From Hymenopus coronatus (taxonomy: Eukaryota > Arthropoda > Insecta > Mantodea > Hymenopodidae), in the NCBI GenBank assembly GCA_030762935.1, contig CM060884.1, positions 74,784,696 through 74,848,695 of the forward strand: a stretch of 64,000 bases of DNA, written 5' to 3'. A program made the position numbers and the translations under genes. Below the pieces are notes generated by a model. It ran no database searches. It was not told the DNA's origin and saw nothing but the letters and a program-made list of their open reading frames with translations. This document shows, in pieces, positions 21,764 through 32,944 of this stretch; the stretch's first letter is position 1; every line of letters begins with the position of its first letter.

Positions 21764-22609
21764 TCTAAAAGTAATTATGTTTTCCATTCACATGACCTTC
21801 TCTACATCACTGCAACAAATTATTGTCAAAAAACTTATGCTTCTATTTACTTCAAGCTAATCGAGAAAAAAAGTTAGCAGAAATAGTCTTATTAATTGCT
21901 TCCTTGTAAGTAAAAGCGAAATAGGTTAAAGTGTTAGTCAAAAGTTGGTTGCTATGTGACTGAAGTTTCTTTGTTTTTATGGACAGCAGTTGACAAACTC
22001 CTGTATGGAAAAATATAAGTCTTTTAAAGCTGAAACTAATAACAAGGAATATCTCAAAAACAAATCACTCCACAAAGAAGTGAATATAACATAAACTGTG
22101 TGTTTTAACGAGCTCTGCGTTTTCTGTTCAATAAGTTTTTGTCTAACTTTTACGGTTTGCCAGTTATGCAAAATTCCTTAAAATTGATCCAGAATAAAGT
22201 AGTCTTCAGAGGCTATTCCCAGAAAATTTAAGATATACATATTATTTGTCAGGTAAATATCTTTAATATCTGATATTTTAATAAAAATCGTTGCAGCCTA
22301 TTTTTGAGAAATTCAAAATTTTCGAAAAAGTTCCATGTAAATGGTAGTTATGGTTGAGGGGATTTTCTTGAAAACCTTCGTATGGAAGATGCGTACTAAA
22401 CGTTTCCAAATTTGATATTTAACGGTATTTTTGTTTTTGAGTTATGCTTTCCATAGACAGCCTGGACCGATACACACACGGACATTTTTCTAAAATGCTT
22501 TTTTTGGCCTCAGGTTACCTTAAAACATATGTTTCCAGTGAAATCCCGGTATCGAGTTTTTGGGTGGAATGCAATACCTCCACATAATCCCTGTAGAGAA
22601 GGTAAGAAC
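21764..22609 (+). mobile_element. HINE-like repeat, subfamily A, near full length
   Basis: Begins near TCTAAAAGTAATTATG then TTTTCCATTCACATGACC. It ends CCCTGTAGAGAAGGTAAGAAC, with the outer hairpin loop deleted. It abuts the left TA of FB2 copy 2. Confidence 0.8.
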
Positions 22610-22611
22610 AG

Positions 22612-23958
22612 TACAAGGGCCATCCAGAAAATAATGAACAATTTGAAATAACTAAATAATGAAGCTATCAACACAAAAAGTTTTTCAGAGAGTTACAGTA
22701 CCTTATTCTTTCTATACGTAGTCACGTGGTCATGATTTCTCTAATGCAGAAGTTATGCTCTTCCAGCGCTGAGGATCGGAGCTAATATGTCAATCATTTT
22801 GAGGTTTTCATTCGTTGGGAAATCTTTTCCACCCAAAATGTTATTAACGGTGTGCAAAATGAGACACCGTTTCTTTTAATTCTTTTAGCAACATTTGAAT
22901 TCAACTGCTCCATAACGATTGATGAACTTCCATTTCGGTCTTTATTCTACACACTGTTATGTTTGTTCTTCCTTGATTACTCGTAAATTATATGCCATTT
23001 CCTCACTGAAGAGTCGTTCAGTACATTATCATCAATTATTTCTTTGGCGACAAAAAAGTATAACATCGGCACTGGAGAACTGACACACGAGACAATTAAT
23101 GTCTTGACAGATTGGAGATTACGTTGAAAGAAATCTGATGAGTTAAATTTACATGACTTCCTCTACAGCTCGTCAAAAAGTATTGTTAAAAAAGCTATTT
23201 ACTTCATGCTAATTGAGAAAATTTAGCAGAAATAATCTTATTACTTGCTTCCTTGCAAGTAGAAGCGAAATAAGGGAGTACCATAGGTTAAAGTGATAGT
23301 CAAAAGTTGGTTGCTATGTGACTGAAGCTCCTTTGTTTGTATGGGCAGGAGCTGAAAAAGTCCTATATGAGAAAGGTATATGTTTTTAATGCTGAAATTA
23401 ATAACAAGGAATATCTCAAAAACGACCAACTCCACAGGCAAAAATTGTATATTTTTGTCCATCTCGTTTACCAATAATGCAAAGTTCAACAAAAGCCATC
23501 TAGAATAAAGAGGTCTTTAGAGGCTATTTCCAGAAAATTCAAGATATACATTTTGTTTGGCATGTAAATATCTTAGGTATAGCAGATTTTAATCAAAATC
23601 GTTACTGCCATTTTTGAGAAAATCAACATTTTCGAAAAATGTTCCATGTAAACATTAGTTCGGAGTGGGGAGATTTTTTTTAATATCTTCGTGTCGTATT
23701 CTAGTAAGTTACTGAACTTAAATACCAAGTTTGTTATTTAACGCTCTTTTCGTTTTTGAGCTATGCTGTCCACAGGCACACAGACGCACACACGGACCTT
23801 TTTTCAGAAATGCTTTCTTTGGGTGCAGTATGTACATAGTACGTGTAGAGAAAGTAATAGAGTAAGGTAGTGTAACTTTGTAAATAAAGTTTTGTGTGTA
23901 TAACTTTCGTTATTATTTAGCTATGCCAGATCGTCTGACACTTTCTGGATTAGTCTTA
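22612..23958 (-). mobile_element. Mariner fold-back element, family FB2, copy 2 (split by a HINE)
   Basis: Left junction TA (22612) then CAAGGGCCATCCAGAAA. The right end matches CTTTCTGGAT near 23950. Inverted arms: CAACACAAAAAGTTTTT / AAAGTTTTGTGTGTATA, and the CACGTGGTCATG-type block against its complement. The centre carries the reversed transposase N-terminal block (CTTCCTTGATTACTCGT). A HINE at 23134-23857 splits the right arm. Without it the element is about 620 bp. Confidence 0.8.
23134..23857 (+). mobile_element. HINE-like repeat nested in FB2, clean insertion
   Basis: Begins TCTGATGAGTTAAATTT and ends GTGTAGAGAAAGTAA. The flanks read GTTGAAAGAAA and TAGAGTAAGG. The uninterrupted FB2 copy reads GTTGAGAAATAGAGTAAAG at the same place. 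The insertion therefore lies between A and T with no target duplication, as expected of rolling-circle elements. Internally it has a deletion between the 3' microsatellite (23775-23800) and the hairpin. Confidence 0.85.
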
Positions 23959-24639
23959 TGAATTCACGACCCAAAGCATGCGTTTCTGAGTATCGATCAG
24001 TGATTTAGCACACTTTTCGTATAGCCTAAGCTTGTTTTGAAGTGATTCAGAATATCTGCACTATTCTTCTGTATTTGAGTGGATATAAGCCAAGTACTCC
24101 TTGTCCAAGTTGTTTATTACCGAGTTATGAGCCTGCAGCAAGATTGGAAGTGTTTTCTGCGCCAGTAATACGAGTTTTATGTTGCTTCGAGAAACTTTAA
24201 TCTTTGACGGCAGTAATAAAGACACATAAGCACCCGACGGCTGTCAAATTTACTACCAGAATGTAATCACCTGCACTGAATTTTTCCCCCCAATTGAGTG
24301 CTGTACTATGAAAGCTTGGGTCTTAAACCAGCCGTAAATTTCTGGCAAAGTTTTCAAGAGAGGGATCAAAATGGGACCGTTATTTTCTATACTAAGGTTA
24401 TGTGATGTGAAAACCTAAGTTTTACAATTTATAAAGAAAAGCTTCTACTGCTGACGCAATTTTGGATTATGCAGGTTATAAACTAGTACACATATGTATA
24501 GTTGAGTTCTCAGGTCGTGGACTCTGAAAGGAATACCTACACAACACACACATGAGAACAGATAAGGTGACACACGCAGATAGAAGCCCTGTTGAAGAAT
24601 AATATACAGCCTACCTTAATAGATTAGTGGTCGTGCCAA
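23959..24639. other. Unassigned DNA
   Basis: About 680 bases with no recognised repeat, RNA gene or protein. No open frame reaches 60 codons. Confidence 0.3.
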
Positions 24640-24972
24640 GTTTGTTATTTTACATTTTTTTCATGGAGTTGATTGTTTTTTAGATAGTCCTTGTTATTGG
24701 TTTCAGCTTTAAAAACCTTATACTTTTCTCATACAGGCATTTGTCAACTCCTGTCTGTACAAATAAAAGACCTTCAGTCACATACCAACCAGGTTTTGAC
24801 TATCACTTTAACCTATGCTACTCGCTTACTTCGCTCCTACTTACAAAAAAGTGTGTAATAAGGCTATTTCTGCTAATTTTTTCTCGATTAACATGAGGTA
24901 AATAAAGGAATAAACTGTAGTAAGAGCAAAATAGTTAGGGAAAATCATGAGAATGGAACACATTATTTTTCC
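24640..24972 (-). mobile_element. HINE-like repeat, 5' half
   Basis: Minus-strand piece from TTTTTTTCATGGAGTTGATTG to GAGAATGGAACACATTATTT. The 3' half is absent. Confidence 0.8.
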
Positions 24973-25014
24973 GCTCATAGCTCGTAGTTTTCCAGCAGAG
25001 CCAGTTGTATACTG

Positions 25015-25795
25015 CCTTTCTTGCAGGGATATGACACAAAATTTTGAGTAAAATCCATTCGCCCCAAACTACCCTACCCTTACATGGAGCTCTTTTCGAA
25101 AATTTTGATTTTATAAAAGATTTACTCTAACGATTTTGATTAAAATGTCATATAATAAAGATATTTACCTGACAAATGATATGTATATCTTGAATTTTCT
25201 GGAAATAGCCTCTGAGACTACTTTACTCTGGGTGAAGTTTACGGAATGTTGCATAACTGCTAAACTATAGGATATAGACAAAAACCTAACACACAAAAAC
25301 TGTAGAGCACATTAAAACACAGAATTTATGTTAAATATTTTTTTCGTGGAGTTAATCGTTTTTGAGATATTGCTTTTTTTTTTGTTTCAGCTTTAAAAAA
25401 CTTATACTTTTCTCAAAGAGAAATTTGTCAACATCTGTCCATATAAACAAATGAACTTCAGTCACATAGCAAACAGCTTTTGAGTATCACTTTAACCTAT
25501 GGTACTCCTTTATTTCATTTCTACTTACAAGGAAGCAAGTAATAAGACTGTTTCTGCTCATTTTTTCGATTAGTATGAAGTAAATACAAGCATAAGCTTT
25601 TTAACAATAATTTGTTGGAGAGATGCAGAGAAAGTTATATGAATGGAACACATCAGACTTTTTGTAAAATTGCTTTCTTTGGATTTAGTGGGCCCATATA
25701 TTTTAGTGTAATCTTTGTATCGAGCTTTTGGAGTAATACAGCACCTTCTCCATCTACTTAATATGTTGTATAAACGTGCTATAGTAAGCAATAAA
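25015..25795 (-). mobile_element. HINE-like composite with plus-strand tail
   Basis: Minus-strand body from TGCAGGGATATGACAC to GAACACATCAGACTTTT (25657), then plus-strand 3' tail (TTCTTTGGATTTAGTGGG to GTGCTATAGTAAG). It has the same 5'-end-to-inverted-tail junction as at 11.07 and 61.44 kb. Confidence 0.7.
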
Positions 25796-26304
25796 ACTTC
25801 AAACGAATTTAAATTGCGGATATTTGAAATTTCAGAAAGTTATAACAAAGACAGGTGTTGACATTTTAAAGTTACGCCAGGGCGTATAGCCCCTTTTAGC
25901 TCCAGCAGTATGAAACGCGCGTCCACCAGATGGATGTCCTTCATTAAGCTACTCCTGCAAACTTGGAGTGAAACAAAAAAAGGAAAAAATCCGCTCCGAA
26001 AAATCGTTTCGAGGCTGTAAAAAATGGGTTGATATCAAGGTTTCAGCCGTCCATCACTTCTCACCGCACTCTTTTGTCTCTTTTTGTCCTCCTTGCTTGC
26101 AGTAGACATCTAGCAAAGCAGAAACTTTATTCAGTCCTGAAACAAGAGGTGGGGGAACAAGACAAGGAAAAAACATGAACAACAAGTACTGATTTCTTAT
26201 GGGATTGCAAAACTTTTATTGTAAAACCTGGAGTAAAGAATATACACCTCAGTTAAGCTCAAATTTGCGATGTTTGACGAGAGGGTATCATTGTATGCAG
26301 GGTG
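25796..26304. other. Unassigned DNA
   Basis: About 510 bases, more GC-rich than the neighbouring HINEs. No repeat family, RNA gene or coding motif was recognised. Confidence 0.3.
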
Positions 26305-27699
26305 AGATGATTATGATGGTGTTGATGCTGATGGTGTTGATTATGGGTTGATGGTGCTGATGTTGACGGTGTTGATGTTGATGGTGTTAATGTTGATGGT
26401 GCTGATGATGATGTTGATGATGGTATTGATGTTGTTGATGTTTATGGTGCTGATGATCATGATGATGGAGTTGATGATGTTGATGTTGATGGTGTTGATG
26501 ATGGTGCTGATAATGGCATGTTATTTATGGACGCTCTTTAACTGCGGTGGTTCTCACCGTCCCATTCTATATTGGGTGTGAAATACCGCTTAATTTTGCT
26601 CAGAGGCCTCTCTGTCAGGCTTGAGGTTCTATTACGTGTCGTAAATCTACGACACGGGACCAACGGCTTTACTTCCCTTCCGAAGGAAGCCATGCTAAGA
26701 ATTTTTACACCCGAAAAAATCCATCGTCCTCCACCGGGTTTGAACTCGCGACCTTGGGTATATGAAGTTAGTATTGTAACCATTACACCACGGAGGACAC
26801 GATGATGGTGTTGATGATGATGATGGTGTTGATGATGATGGTGCTGATAATGATGATGATGATGGTGATGCTGGTATTGATGGTGTTGTTGATGATGATG
26901 GTGCTGATGATGATGATGGTGATGATGGTATTGATGGTGTTGATGATGATGGTGCTGATGATGGTGGTGCTGATGATGATGATGGTGATGATGGTGTTGA
27001 TGATGATCGTATTGATGATGGTGATGATGATGTGGTGATGATGTTGATGGTGTTGATGTTGATGGTGATGATGATGATAGTGATGCTGGTATTGATGGTG
27101 TTGATGATGATCGTATTGATGATGATGGTGATGGTGTTGATGGTGTTGATGTTGATGGTGTTGATGTTGATGGTGTTGATGATGATGGTGTTGATGATGA
27201 TGGTATTGATGTTGATGGTGCTGATGATGATGTTGATGATGGTATTGATGTTGTTGATGTTATTGATGTTGTTGATGTTTATGGTGCTGATGATGACGAT
27301 GGAGTTGATGGTGTTGATGTTGATGGTGCTTATGTTGATGGTGCTGATGTTGATGGTGCTGATGATGATGGTATTGATGTTATTGATGTTGTTGATGTTT
27401 GTGGTGCTGATGATGATGATGGAGTTGATGGTGTTGATGTTGATGGTGCTGATGTTGATGGTGCTGATGCTGATGGTGTTGATGTTGATGGTGCTGATGT
27501 TGATGGTGCTGATGTTGACGGTGTTGATGTTGATGGTGCTGATGATGATGTTGATGATGTTATTGATGTTGTTGATGTTTATGGTGCTGATGATGATGAT
27601 GATGGAGTTGATGGTGTTGATGTTGGTGATGGTGTTGATGATGATGGAGTTGGTGTTTTTTTATGATGGTGATGGTGTTGATGATGATGATGATGATGG
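26305..27699. repeat. (GAT)n-type compound satellite, probable expanded LINE tail
   Basis: About 1.1 kb of GATGATG/GGTGTTGAT-type units, with a SINE (26517-26800) inserted. Longer units recur: a GATGTTGATGATGGTATTGA block followed by TGTTGTTGATGTTTATGG appears near 26410, 27230 and 27560, so there is a higher-order period. On the minus strand it follows the LINE 3' UTR at 27700 and has the position of that element's (ATC)n tail. The Met/Leu/Val-rich open frames through it are repeat translation, not protein genes. Confidence 0.85.
26517..26800 (-). mobile_element. tRNA-headed SINE, family 2, copy a
   Basis: On the minus strand it reads TCCGTGGTGTAATGGTTAC (A-box region) then GGTCGCGAGTTCAAACCC (B-box), then a body with GGACGATGGATTTTTTCGGG, ending near GTCCATAAATAACATG. 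A second copy on the plus strand at 54596-54873 shares the whole body (GTCGTAGATTTACG, AGAGGCC, AAAATTAAGC). It is inserted in the GAT satellite. The pol III boxes imply transcription by RNA polymerase III; the tRNA of origin is not determined. Confidence 0.8.
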
Positions 27700-27916
27700 T
27701 TAGTGTTTATGGCAGATCAACTACAAGGTCATCAGCGCCCTTATTAAACAAATCATGGCAAAAGCCAGAGATAAAGCTCAATAAGAAATATTATTAAGCA
27801 CGAAAGATTAGCCAAAAAATTAATGTAAAAAGTAATTATAGAAAAAGCCACAGATTGGTGATTTGATAAAAGAAGGAAACAAATCGAAACTAATACAAAA
27901 ACAGGGATAAAAGCAA

Positions 27917-28747
27917 CTAAATCCGAAATTTGAAGCGTATCATCGATAAAAATGTAAAAATCTTAGCTACCGCTCGACTATCGTCCGCCAGGACTTCTGC
28001 AAGACTGACCGGCAGTTGCAGTGATTCCCGAATATGTGCTAGATTAACACAATCTAGCAACACATGACGGACAGACAAATCTTCTCCACAAAGCGGACAC
28101 AATGGAGCAGATTCACTCTTAAAAAGGAAACTATGTGTAAAATTGCAGTGGCCAATACGCAAACGAGCCAAAATTACTTCTTCCCGTCGAGAATGACGAG
28201 AGGACGCTACCCAGTTTGTTGGAAGGTCCTTCACTACTCTAAGCTTGTTTCCGCGGAGGGCTGACCACTCTTCGTGCCAGCACGAAAGTATCGCCCTGCA
28301 CACAAAAAGCTTAAAGTCTTCCGATGTTATAAACGAAATTTTTGTACTGGGCTGGGTGGTTGTCGTCTTTGCTGCAAAATCTGCCAGTTCATTCCCCGAC
28401 AAGCCAATGTGACTAGGAATCCATGCACATTCCAAATTAACCCCGGAAGTAGATAAAACATGGAGGGCATCCTGGATACGCTGCACGATAGGATGATAGC
28501 TATAGATATCACCAAGGCTCTTAAGTGCACTCAGGGAATCACTCAATATAAGGCAGTCACTTAAATTTCGACTGCCAACGTGCAGAATGGCTCGATATAT
28601 TGCGTATAGCTCCGCACTATAAATAGATGTGCCACTATGAAAACCGAATGTATATTGTTCGGTATCATAAACAAAGGCACACCCAACACCAACGGTGCAC
28701 TTACTTCCGTCAGTATATATACAAGTTCGGTCATTGTAGTTTGACAA
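27917..28747 (-). pseudogene. ORF2 domain: RNase H and C-terminus
   Basis: The 276-codon frame holds a full RNase H catalytic set: Asp13 (IYTDGSK), Glu46 (SAELYAI), Asp70 (LILSDSLSAL) and Asp123 (SGNELADFAA), with His113 in WIPSHIGLSG. It degrades the RNA strand during reverse transcription (family knowledge). Downstream, CPLCGEDLSVRHVLLDC is the CCHC-type tail common in this superfamily. It is open to its stop at 27917, so this domain is the best preserved part of ORF2. Confidence 0.9.
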
Positions 28748-29512
28748 AAATTCTAAAAAACATCAACGGATACTAGAAAAAGGCATTGTAGACATTCGGT
28801 ATGCCGTCATTCCGAGGTTTATTTGGGATGTTGTAAGTAACCAAGGTGTGTGCACCCTTTCCCGCTTGGGAAACATTCTAGGCATTACGATATCGTGCTT
28901 ATGAAGAAGCATTCGGAAGCGAACACCTGTGGGCCGTGGACTAATTGAGATATTTCTATAACGTTCGTCCAACTCGGTGTTAAAAAATGAGTGACCGTTG
29001 GATGCGAAGGCATGCACTTTAGCCCACAGCCATCATTTGTTAACAGAATATCGAATCTACACTGCAGATGGGGTTCTGCCGATTCAGCATAAATGCTGGC
29101 TACTGGACTGCTTGGAAAAGCTCATACAGCCACACGTATACGCTAATTATGGACAGTGTCTAATCTTCTAAGCACAGATGGTCTTATCGAAGAATAAACT
29201 ATGCATCCGTAATCTAACTTGGCTCGGATCACTGCGCGATAAAGTCGCAGCAAGACTGTCCGATCCGCTCCCCAAGATTTGCCACTCAGTATCCGTAGAA
29301 TATTCAGAGAACGGTTATAGCGCGCTTTCAGCTGTGCTATATGTGGTGACCAACACAGTTTTCAATCGAATATCAACCCAAGGAATCTAGTCTCATCCGC
29401 GAATGGTAGTAAAACTGTGCCAAACCGCAGCGAAGGTGGTAATCGCCTTCTGCGGCGCCAGAAGCTCACGCAAAGTGATTTATCAGCAGAGAAGCGAAAG
29501 CCATTTTTAGAG

Positions 29513-30270
29513 CTACAATCTGAAAGGTTGTCTAAACACCGCTGCAGACGGCGTTCCAAAAAAAGGCGAGCGCTGAGAAGTGCAATAGATGGCAAAGTCG
29601 TCTACGAATAAGCAGGGAGATACTCCTGGGGGAATACATTTCGAGATACAATTAATTGCTATAGCAAACAGCGTGACGCTTAGTACCGATCCCTGTGGCA
29701 CTCCGTTCTCTTGAACAAAAATATTTGATAAAACCGAGCTGACCCATGCTCGGAAAACGCGGTCCTTCATAAACTCCTGAATGAATAACGGAAGGCGTCC
29801 ACGTATGTTCCAGTTGTATAGGGCACGTATTATTCCTGCCCGCCAACACGTATCATAAGCCTTTACGAGGTCAAAGAACACCCCAACGGTTTGACAGTTC
29901 TTAATGAATCCATTCATTATCTGCGTCGAAATCGAGACAAGGTGGTCAGCTGCTGAACGTCGTCGAAAACCGCACTGGGTGTTGGTTAGTAGGTTGTGAG
30001 TTTCCATCCAACATATCAACCGTCCATTGATCATGCGTTCCATCACCTTGCAAACGCAACTGGTGAGGGAAATTGGACGGTAGCTGGATGAAAGAAAACG
30101 GTCCTTTCCAGCTTCCAAAATAGGTACGATGGTGGCCTCTCGCCACTTTTCTGGAAAAGTGGCGTCAACCCAAACACGATTATAGACCTCGAGCAGCAAG
30201 GCCTTACCTTCAGGAAATGTTGCAGCATTTGGTAGTGTATTGCATCAGGACCTGGTGCAGAGTTTCGCAT
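29513..30270 (-). pseudogene. ORF2 domain: reverse transcriptase
   Basis: Spread over two frames. The first gives NSAPGPDAIHYQML. The second (30199-29513) gives YRPISLTSCVCKVMERMI, NTQCGFRRRSAADHL, FFDLVKAYDT (motif A, catalytic Asp kept), NGVPQGSVLSVTLF and FVDDFAIY (motif C, both Asp kept). The motif A position usually occupied by Glu/Lys reads Val. The core motifs survive but the frame is broken on both sides. Confidence 0.9.
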
Positions 30271-30868
30271 GGTCTAACTCCCTCATGGTGAAGAGTCGAT
30301 TCTAATCTTCAAGATTTTTAAAACGAAAGTTGAAATCTTGCGATTCCACCTGAGCCTTAACGGGAAGAAAATCAGCCGAATAATTCTCTGAGCTAGACAC
30401 TTCAGCGAAAACACTGCCAAAAGTGTTGGCCACGTCAAGCTTATTAACAACATCTCCTACAGCTGTTTTAAGACTGGCGATTGGCGTATGAGTCGTTTTT
30501 CCATCCACGCGCCTTAACTTATCCCATACGATAGAGAAAGGTGTATGTCGATTGAATGACGCTACAAACTTGCTCCATGATGCCTTTTTGCTATCCTTAA
30601 CTATCTGCCTAGATTTGGCACGCATCCTTTTTATACTCAATCAGGTTATCCATTGTTGGGCGACGTTGGAAAATCCTGAGGGCACGCCTGCGAGCACGAA
30701 TGGCATTTCGCCATTCATCGGTCCACTAAGGTACCGGAAATAGCCAACTGGTTTGGGTCGTCGACCGTGGAATGGACTTTTGGCAGCATCAATAATAGTT
30801 TTCGTGAGGTGCTCCACTAACACATTCACAGAGTCGTGCTCGTTGTAATAAAAGACAGTCAACCGGGA

Positions 30869-31489
30869 CTAAAGGTTCCAGTTGGCTTGATCGATGCGCC
30901 ATCTAGGTAAACGTGTGGAACATGTATCTTGTGACAAGAGACTGATAAGACATGGAAAGTAGTCACTAGAATGCAGATCAGAGATGATATTCCACTGTAA
31001 GGAAGATGCTAATGGTGGTGAACAAACTGCTAAATCCAAGTGTGAAAAACTGTTGAAAGCATCAGAAGGAAATATAGGTTCTCCGGTCTTCAGGAGAATT
31101 AGGTTAGAATTCTTCAAGAAATCAGCAATTAACTTACCTCTCGTACAAGCCCGAGGTGAGCCCCAAAGTGGATGGTGGGCATTTACATCACCTTCCAAAA
31201 GAAAAGCTGTTGGTAGTTGAGAAACTAGATCCTCTAAATCAATGAGCGAGAGGTCGTCACTCGGAGGAAGGTATATATTACAAATGGTGAGTCTGGTATG
31301 TGACAGTTTAATCCTTACAGCCACTGACTGAATGTCGGACTGTAATGATACAGATTGAGCGAATATATCATCTCTGATGAGCATCATAGTGCCTCCGTGC
31401 GCAGGTACACCCTCTTCCGATGATAGGTCACACCTTACTGGGGTGTACCGTTTGATTATTCCACGTATGTTCCATTGTAGAATAGCCAT
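30869..31489 (-). pseudogene. ORF2 domain: APE-type endonuclease, internally deleted
   Basis: The 206-codon frame starts MAILQWNIRG (the metal-site Asn motif) but reaches GGTMMLIRDD after only ~23 residues. The intervening segment that normally holds the LQET-type catalytic glutamate is missing. GDVNAHHPLWGS (GDFNAH motif) is present. The terminal SDH motif reads SSDYFPCL, so the catalytic histidine is replaced by tyrosine. Two independent defects make nicking activity implausible. Confidence 0.85.
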
Positions 31490-31528
31490 GTTCTCTATAA
31501 TGGGATAAGTTGTACATTGTGGTTGTTT

Positions 31529-32944
31529 CTATTTTGAAGGCTGCGGAGGTCGGTTGAGTTTATTCTTTTTAGGTGTCGAGAGGACACCTTCTACGGGAGG
31601 ATGGTCCTGCCTCTTTGTCACTGTCCTTCTGGCAGTGAGGGCAGTATGACCTTCCTCCATCTCCTCCACTTGGGACAACCCTTTTCCAATTGAAAATTTC
31701 GGTTCGAGTACCTCGAACCGATTGGAAATAGAGACCGGCGAGGATGATAGTCGCCGACCTGAGTCCTTCCCAGACGAATCCTCAGAAGAGGACCTCCGTG
31801 TACTCTTGTTTCCCTTTGTTGCTTTGGGAGTAGACTTTACGCTTTGCTTGAGGAAGTCAGTTCTCTCATAGGTGTTCTTGAACTTTCTTTCTGGTTCTTT
31901 ATATATTATTAGCTTTCCAGACTTGTTGGTCGAGGTCGATTGCTTTGGCGGCGATTTAATTTTAGCGCTTTTTACAGTTTCAGATGTTACTACTGACTTA
32001 GATGTTGAAGTCGAAGGTTTAGGAAGTGAGCTGGCTGTGAGAATCTTTTCTGCAATCGTGACCCCGTTTGTATTGCAGGTTTGAGTTGCGATTTCCCGAC
32101 TTTGTACCGATTTAGCTACAACTGAGCTATAGGTACCATACTTCGGGACAGAGGGTTGGCGGATTCGCAAGAGTTTCCCGGCTTCCAAGAAGGACACCTT
32201 CTCTTTGACCCGTATCTCCTGGACCGTCTTTTCCTCTGCAAAATGGGGACAACTGCGGGAACTTGATAGATGTTCACCGTTACAGTTAACACACGTTGGA
32301 GCTGACGTGCATTCTCCGTCATGCAGGATATTGCCACAGTTCACACAGGTAGACTTGCCGTTGCAGAATTCACTGGTGTGGCCAAAGCGCTGACATTTAA
32401 AACATCTGAGCGGGTTCGGTATATACGGTCTTACCTCAATGGATTCATACCCTGCCATTATCCTTTGTGGGAGATCTATCCGATCAAAGATAATAAACAG
32501 GGTATGGGTAGGCACGAATTCTCCATTTACTTTTCTTTGAACACAATACACAGATGTTACGCCTTGGGGAGCAAGATTTTCTTGAATTTCCTCACAGGTG
32601 AAGCAGTCCAGTGCGCGGGTGTTTACCACACCGCGTGAGGAATTCAAGCTTTTGTGTACATCGACCTTTAATGGATAGCTCGCTAACATTTTGGCCTTTA
32701 GTATTTTTGCAGCCTGGGATGCTGATTCTGCTTCTACCAGGAGCGTGCCATTACGATCTCTTATACAAGATTTTACAGGACCAGCAATGTTATCAAGACC
32801 CTTTTGAATAACAAAAGGGCTTACGCTAGAGAACTTTCTTCCTTCCTCCGTTCTATTAACAAATAAGTAGCGAGGACCACAACACTCGACTACTTCTTTT
32901 CCTATCTCAGTACCACATTTAATGGATTTTTTTGTTTTTGCCAT
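31529..32944 (-). CDS. LINE ORF1, gag-like CCHC zinc-knuckle protein
   Basis: Intact 471-codon frame. It binds element RNA to form the retrotransposition RNP (family knowledge). Around residues 180-235 it has three knuckles in the I/Jockey order: CFKCQRFGHTSEFC (CX2CX4HX4C), CVNCGNILHDGEC (CX2CX4HX3C) and CVNCNGEHLSSSRSC (CX2CX3HX6C). The C-terminal half is rich in Ser, Lys and Thr and low in complexity. I chose the Met at 32944 (MAKTKKS) because the upstream extension to 33061, including GGEHQGMNIKIYF, looks like leader sequence. Met codons at 32965 and 33061 are alternatives. ORF2 begins 39 bp after the stop. That ORF1 is intact while ORF2 is wrecked may be chance. Confidence 0.85.
   Translation of the reverse strand: MAKTKKSIKCGTEIGKEVVECCGPRYLFVNRTEEGRKFSSVSPFVIQKGLDNIAGPVKSCIRDRNGTLLVEAESASQAAKILKAKMLASYPLKVDVHKSLNSSRGVVNTRALDCFTCEEIQENLAPQGVTSVYCVQRKVNGEFVPTHTLFIIFDRIDLPQRIMAGYESIEVRPYIPNPLRCFKCQRFGHTSEFCNGKSTCVNCGNILHDGECTSAPTCVNCNGEHLSSSRSCPHFAEEKTVQEIRVKEKVSFLEAGKLLRIRQPSVPKYGTYSSVVAKSVQSREIATQTCNTNGVTIAEKILTASSLPKPSTSTSKSVVTSETVKSAKIKSPPKQSTSTNKSGKLIIYKEPERKFKNTYERTDFLKQSVKSTPKATKGNKSTRRSSSEDSSGKDSGRRLSSSPVSISNRFEVLEPKFSIGKGLSQVEEMEEGHTALTARRTVTKRQDHPPVEGVLSTPKKNKLNRPPQPSK

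Larger units (their letters stand above)
27917..31489 (-). pseudogene. LINE ORF2 polyprotein, multiply frameshifted
   Basis: Reading order on the minus strand: endonuclease (31489-30869), linker pieces in two other frames (30862-30641, 30640-30302), RT (30270-29513, two frames), thumb and connection pieces (29595-29362, 29017-28763), RNase H (28747-27917). At least four frame changes are needed to read through. The linker piece with RAKSRQIVKDSKKASWSKFV and the SAPGPDAIHYQML motif are typical of I-superfamily ORF2. The protein would nick DNA and reverse-transcribe element RNA; this copy cannot be translated intact. Confidence 0.9.

Noticed and set aside
26348..27703. Long open frames rich in Met, Leu and Val (77-223 codons)
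   Set aside because: They are translations of the GAT/GTTGAT satellite; any frame without stops in such a repeat stays open. No protein gene is supported.
31872..32811. Plus-strand frames opposite the LINE ORF1
   Set aside because: They are antisense shadows of the 471-codon ORF1, which has CCHC motifs on the minus strand.
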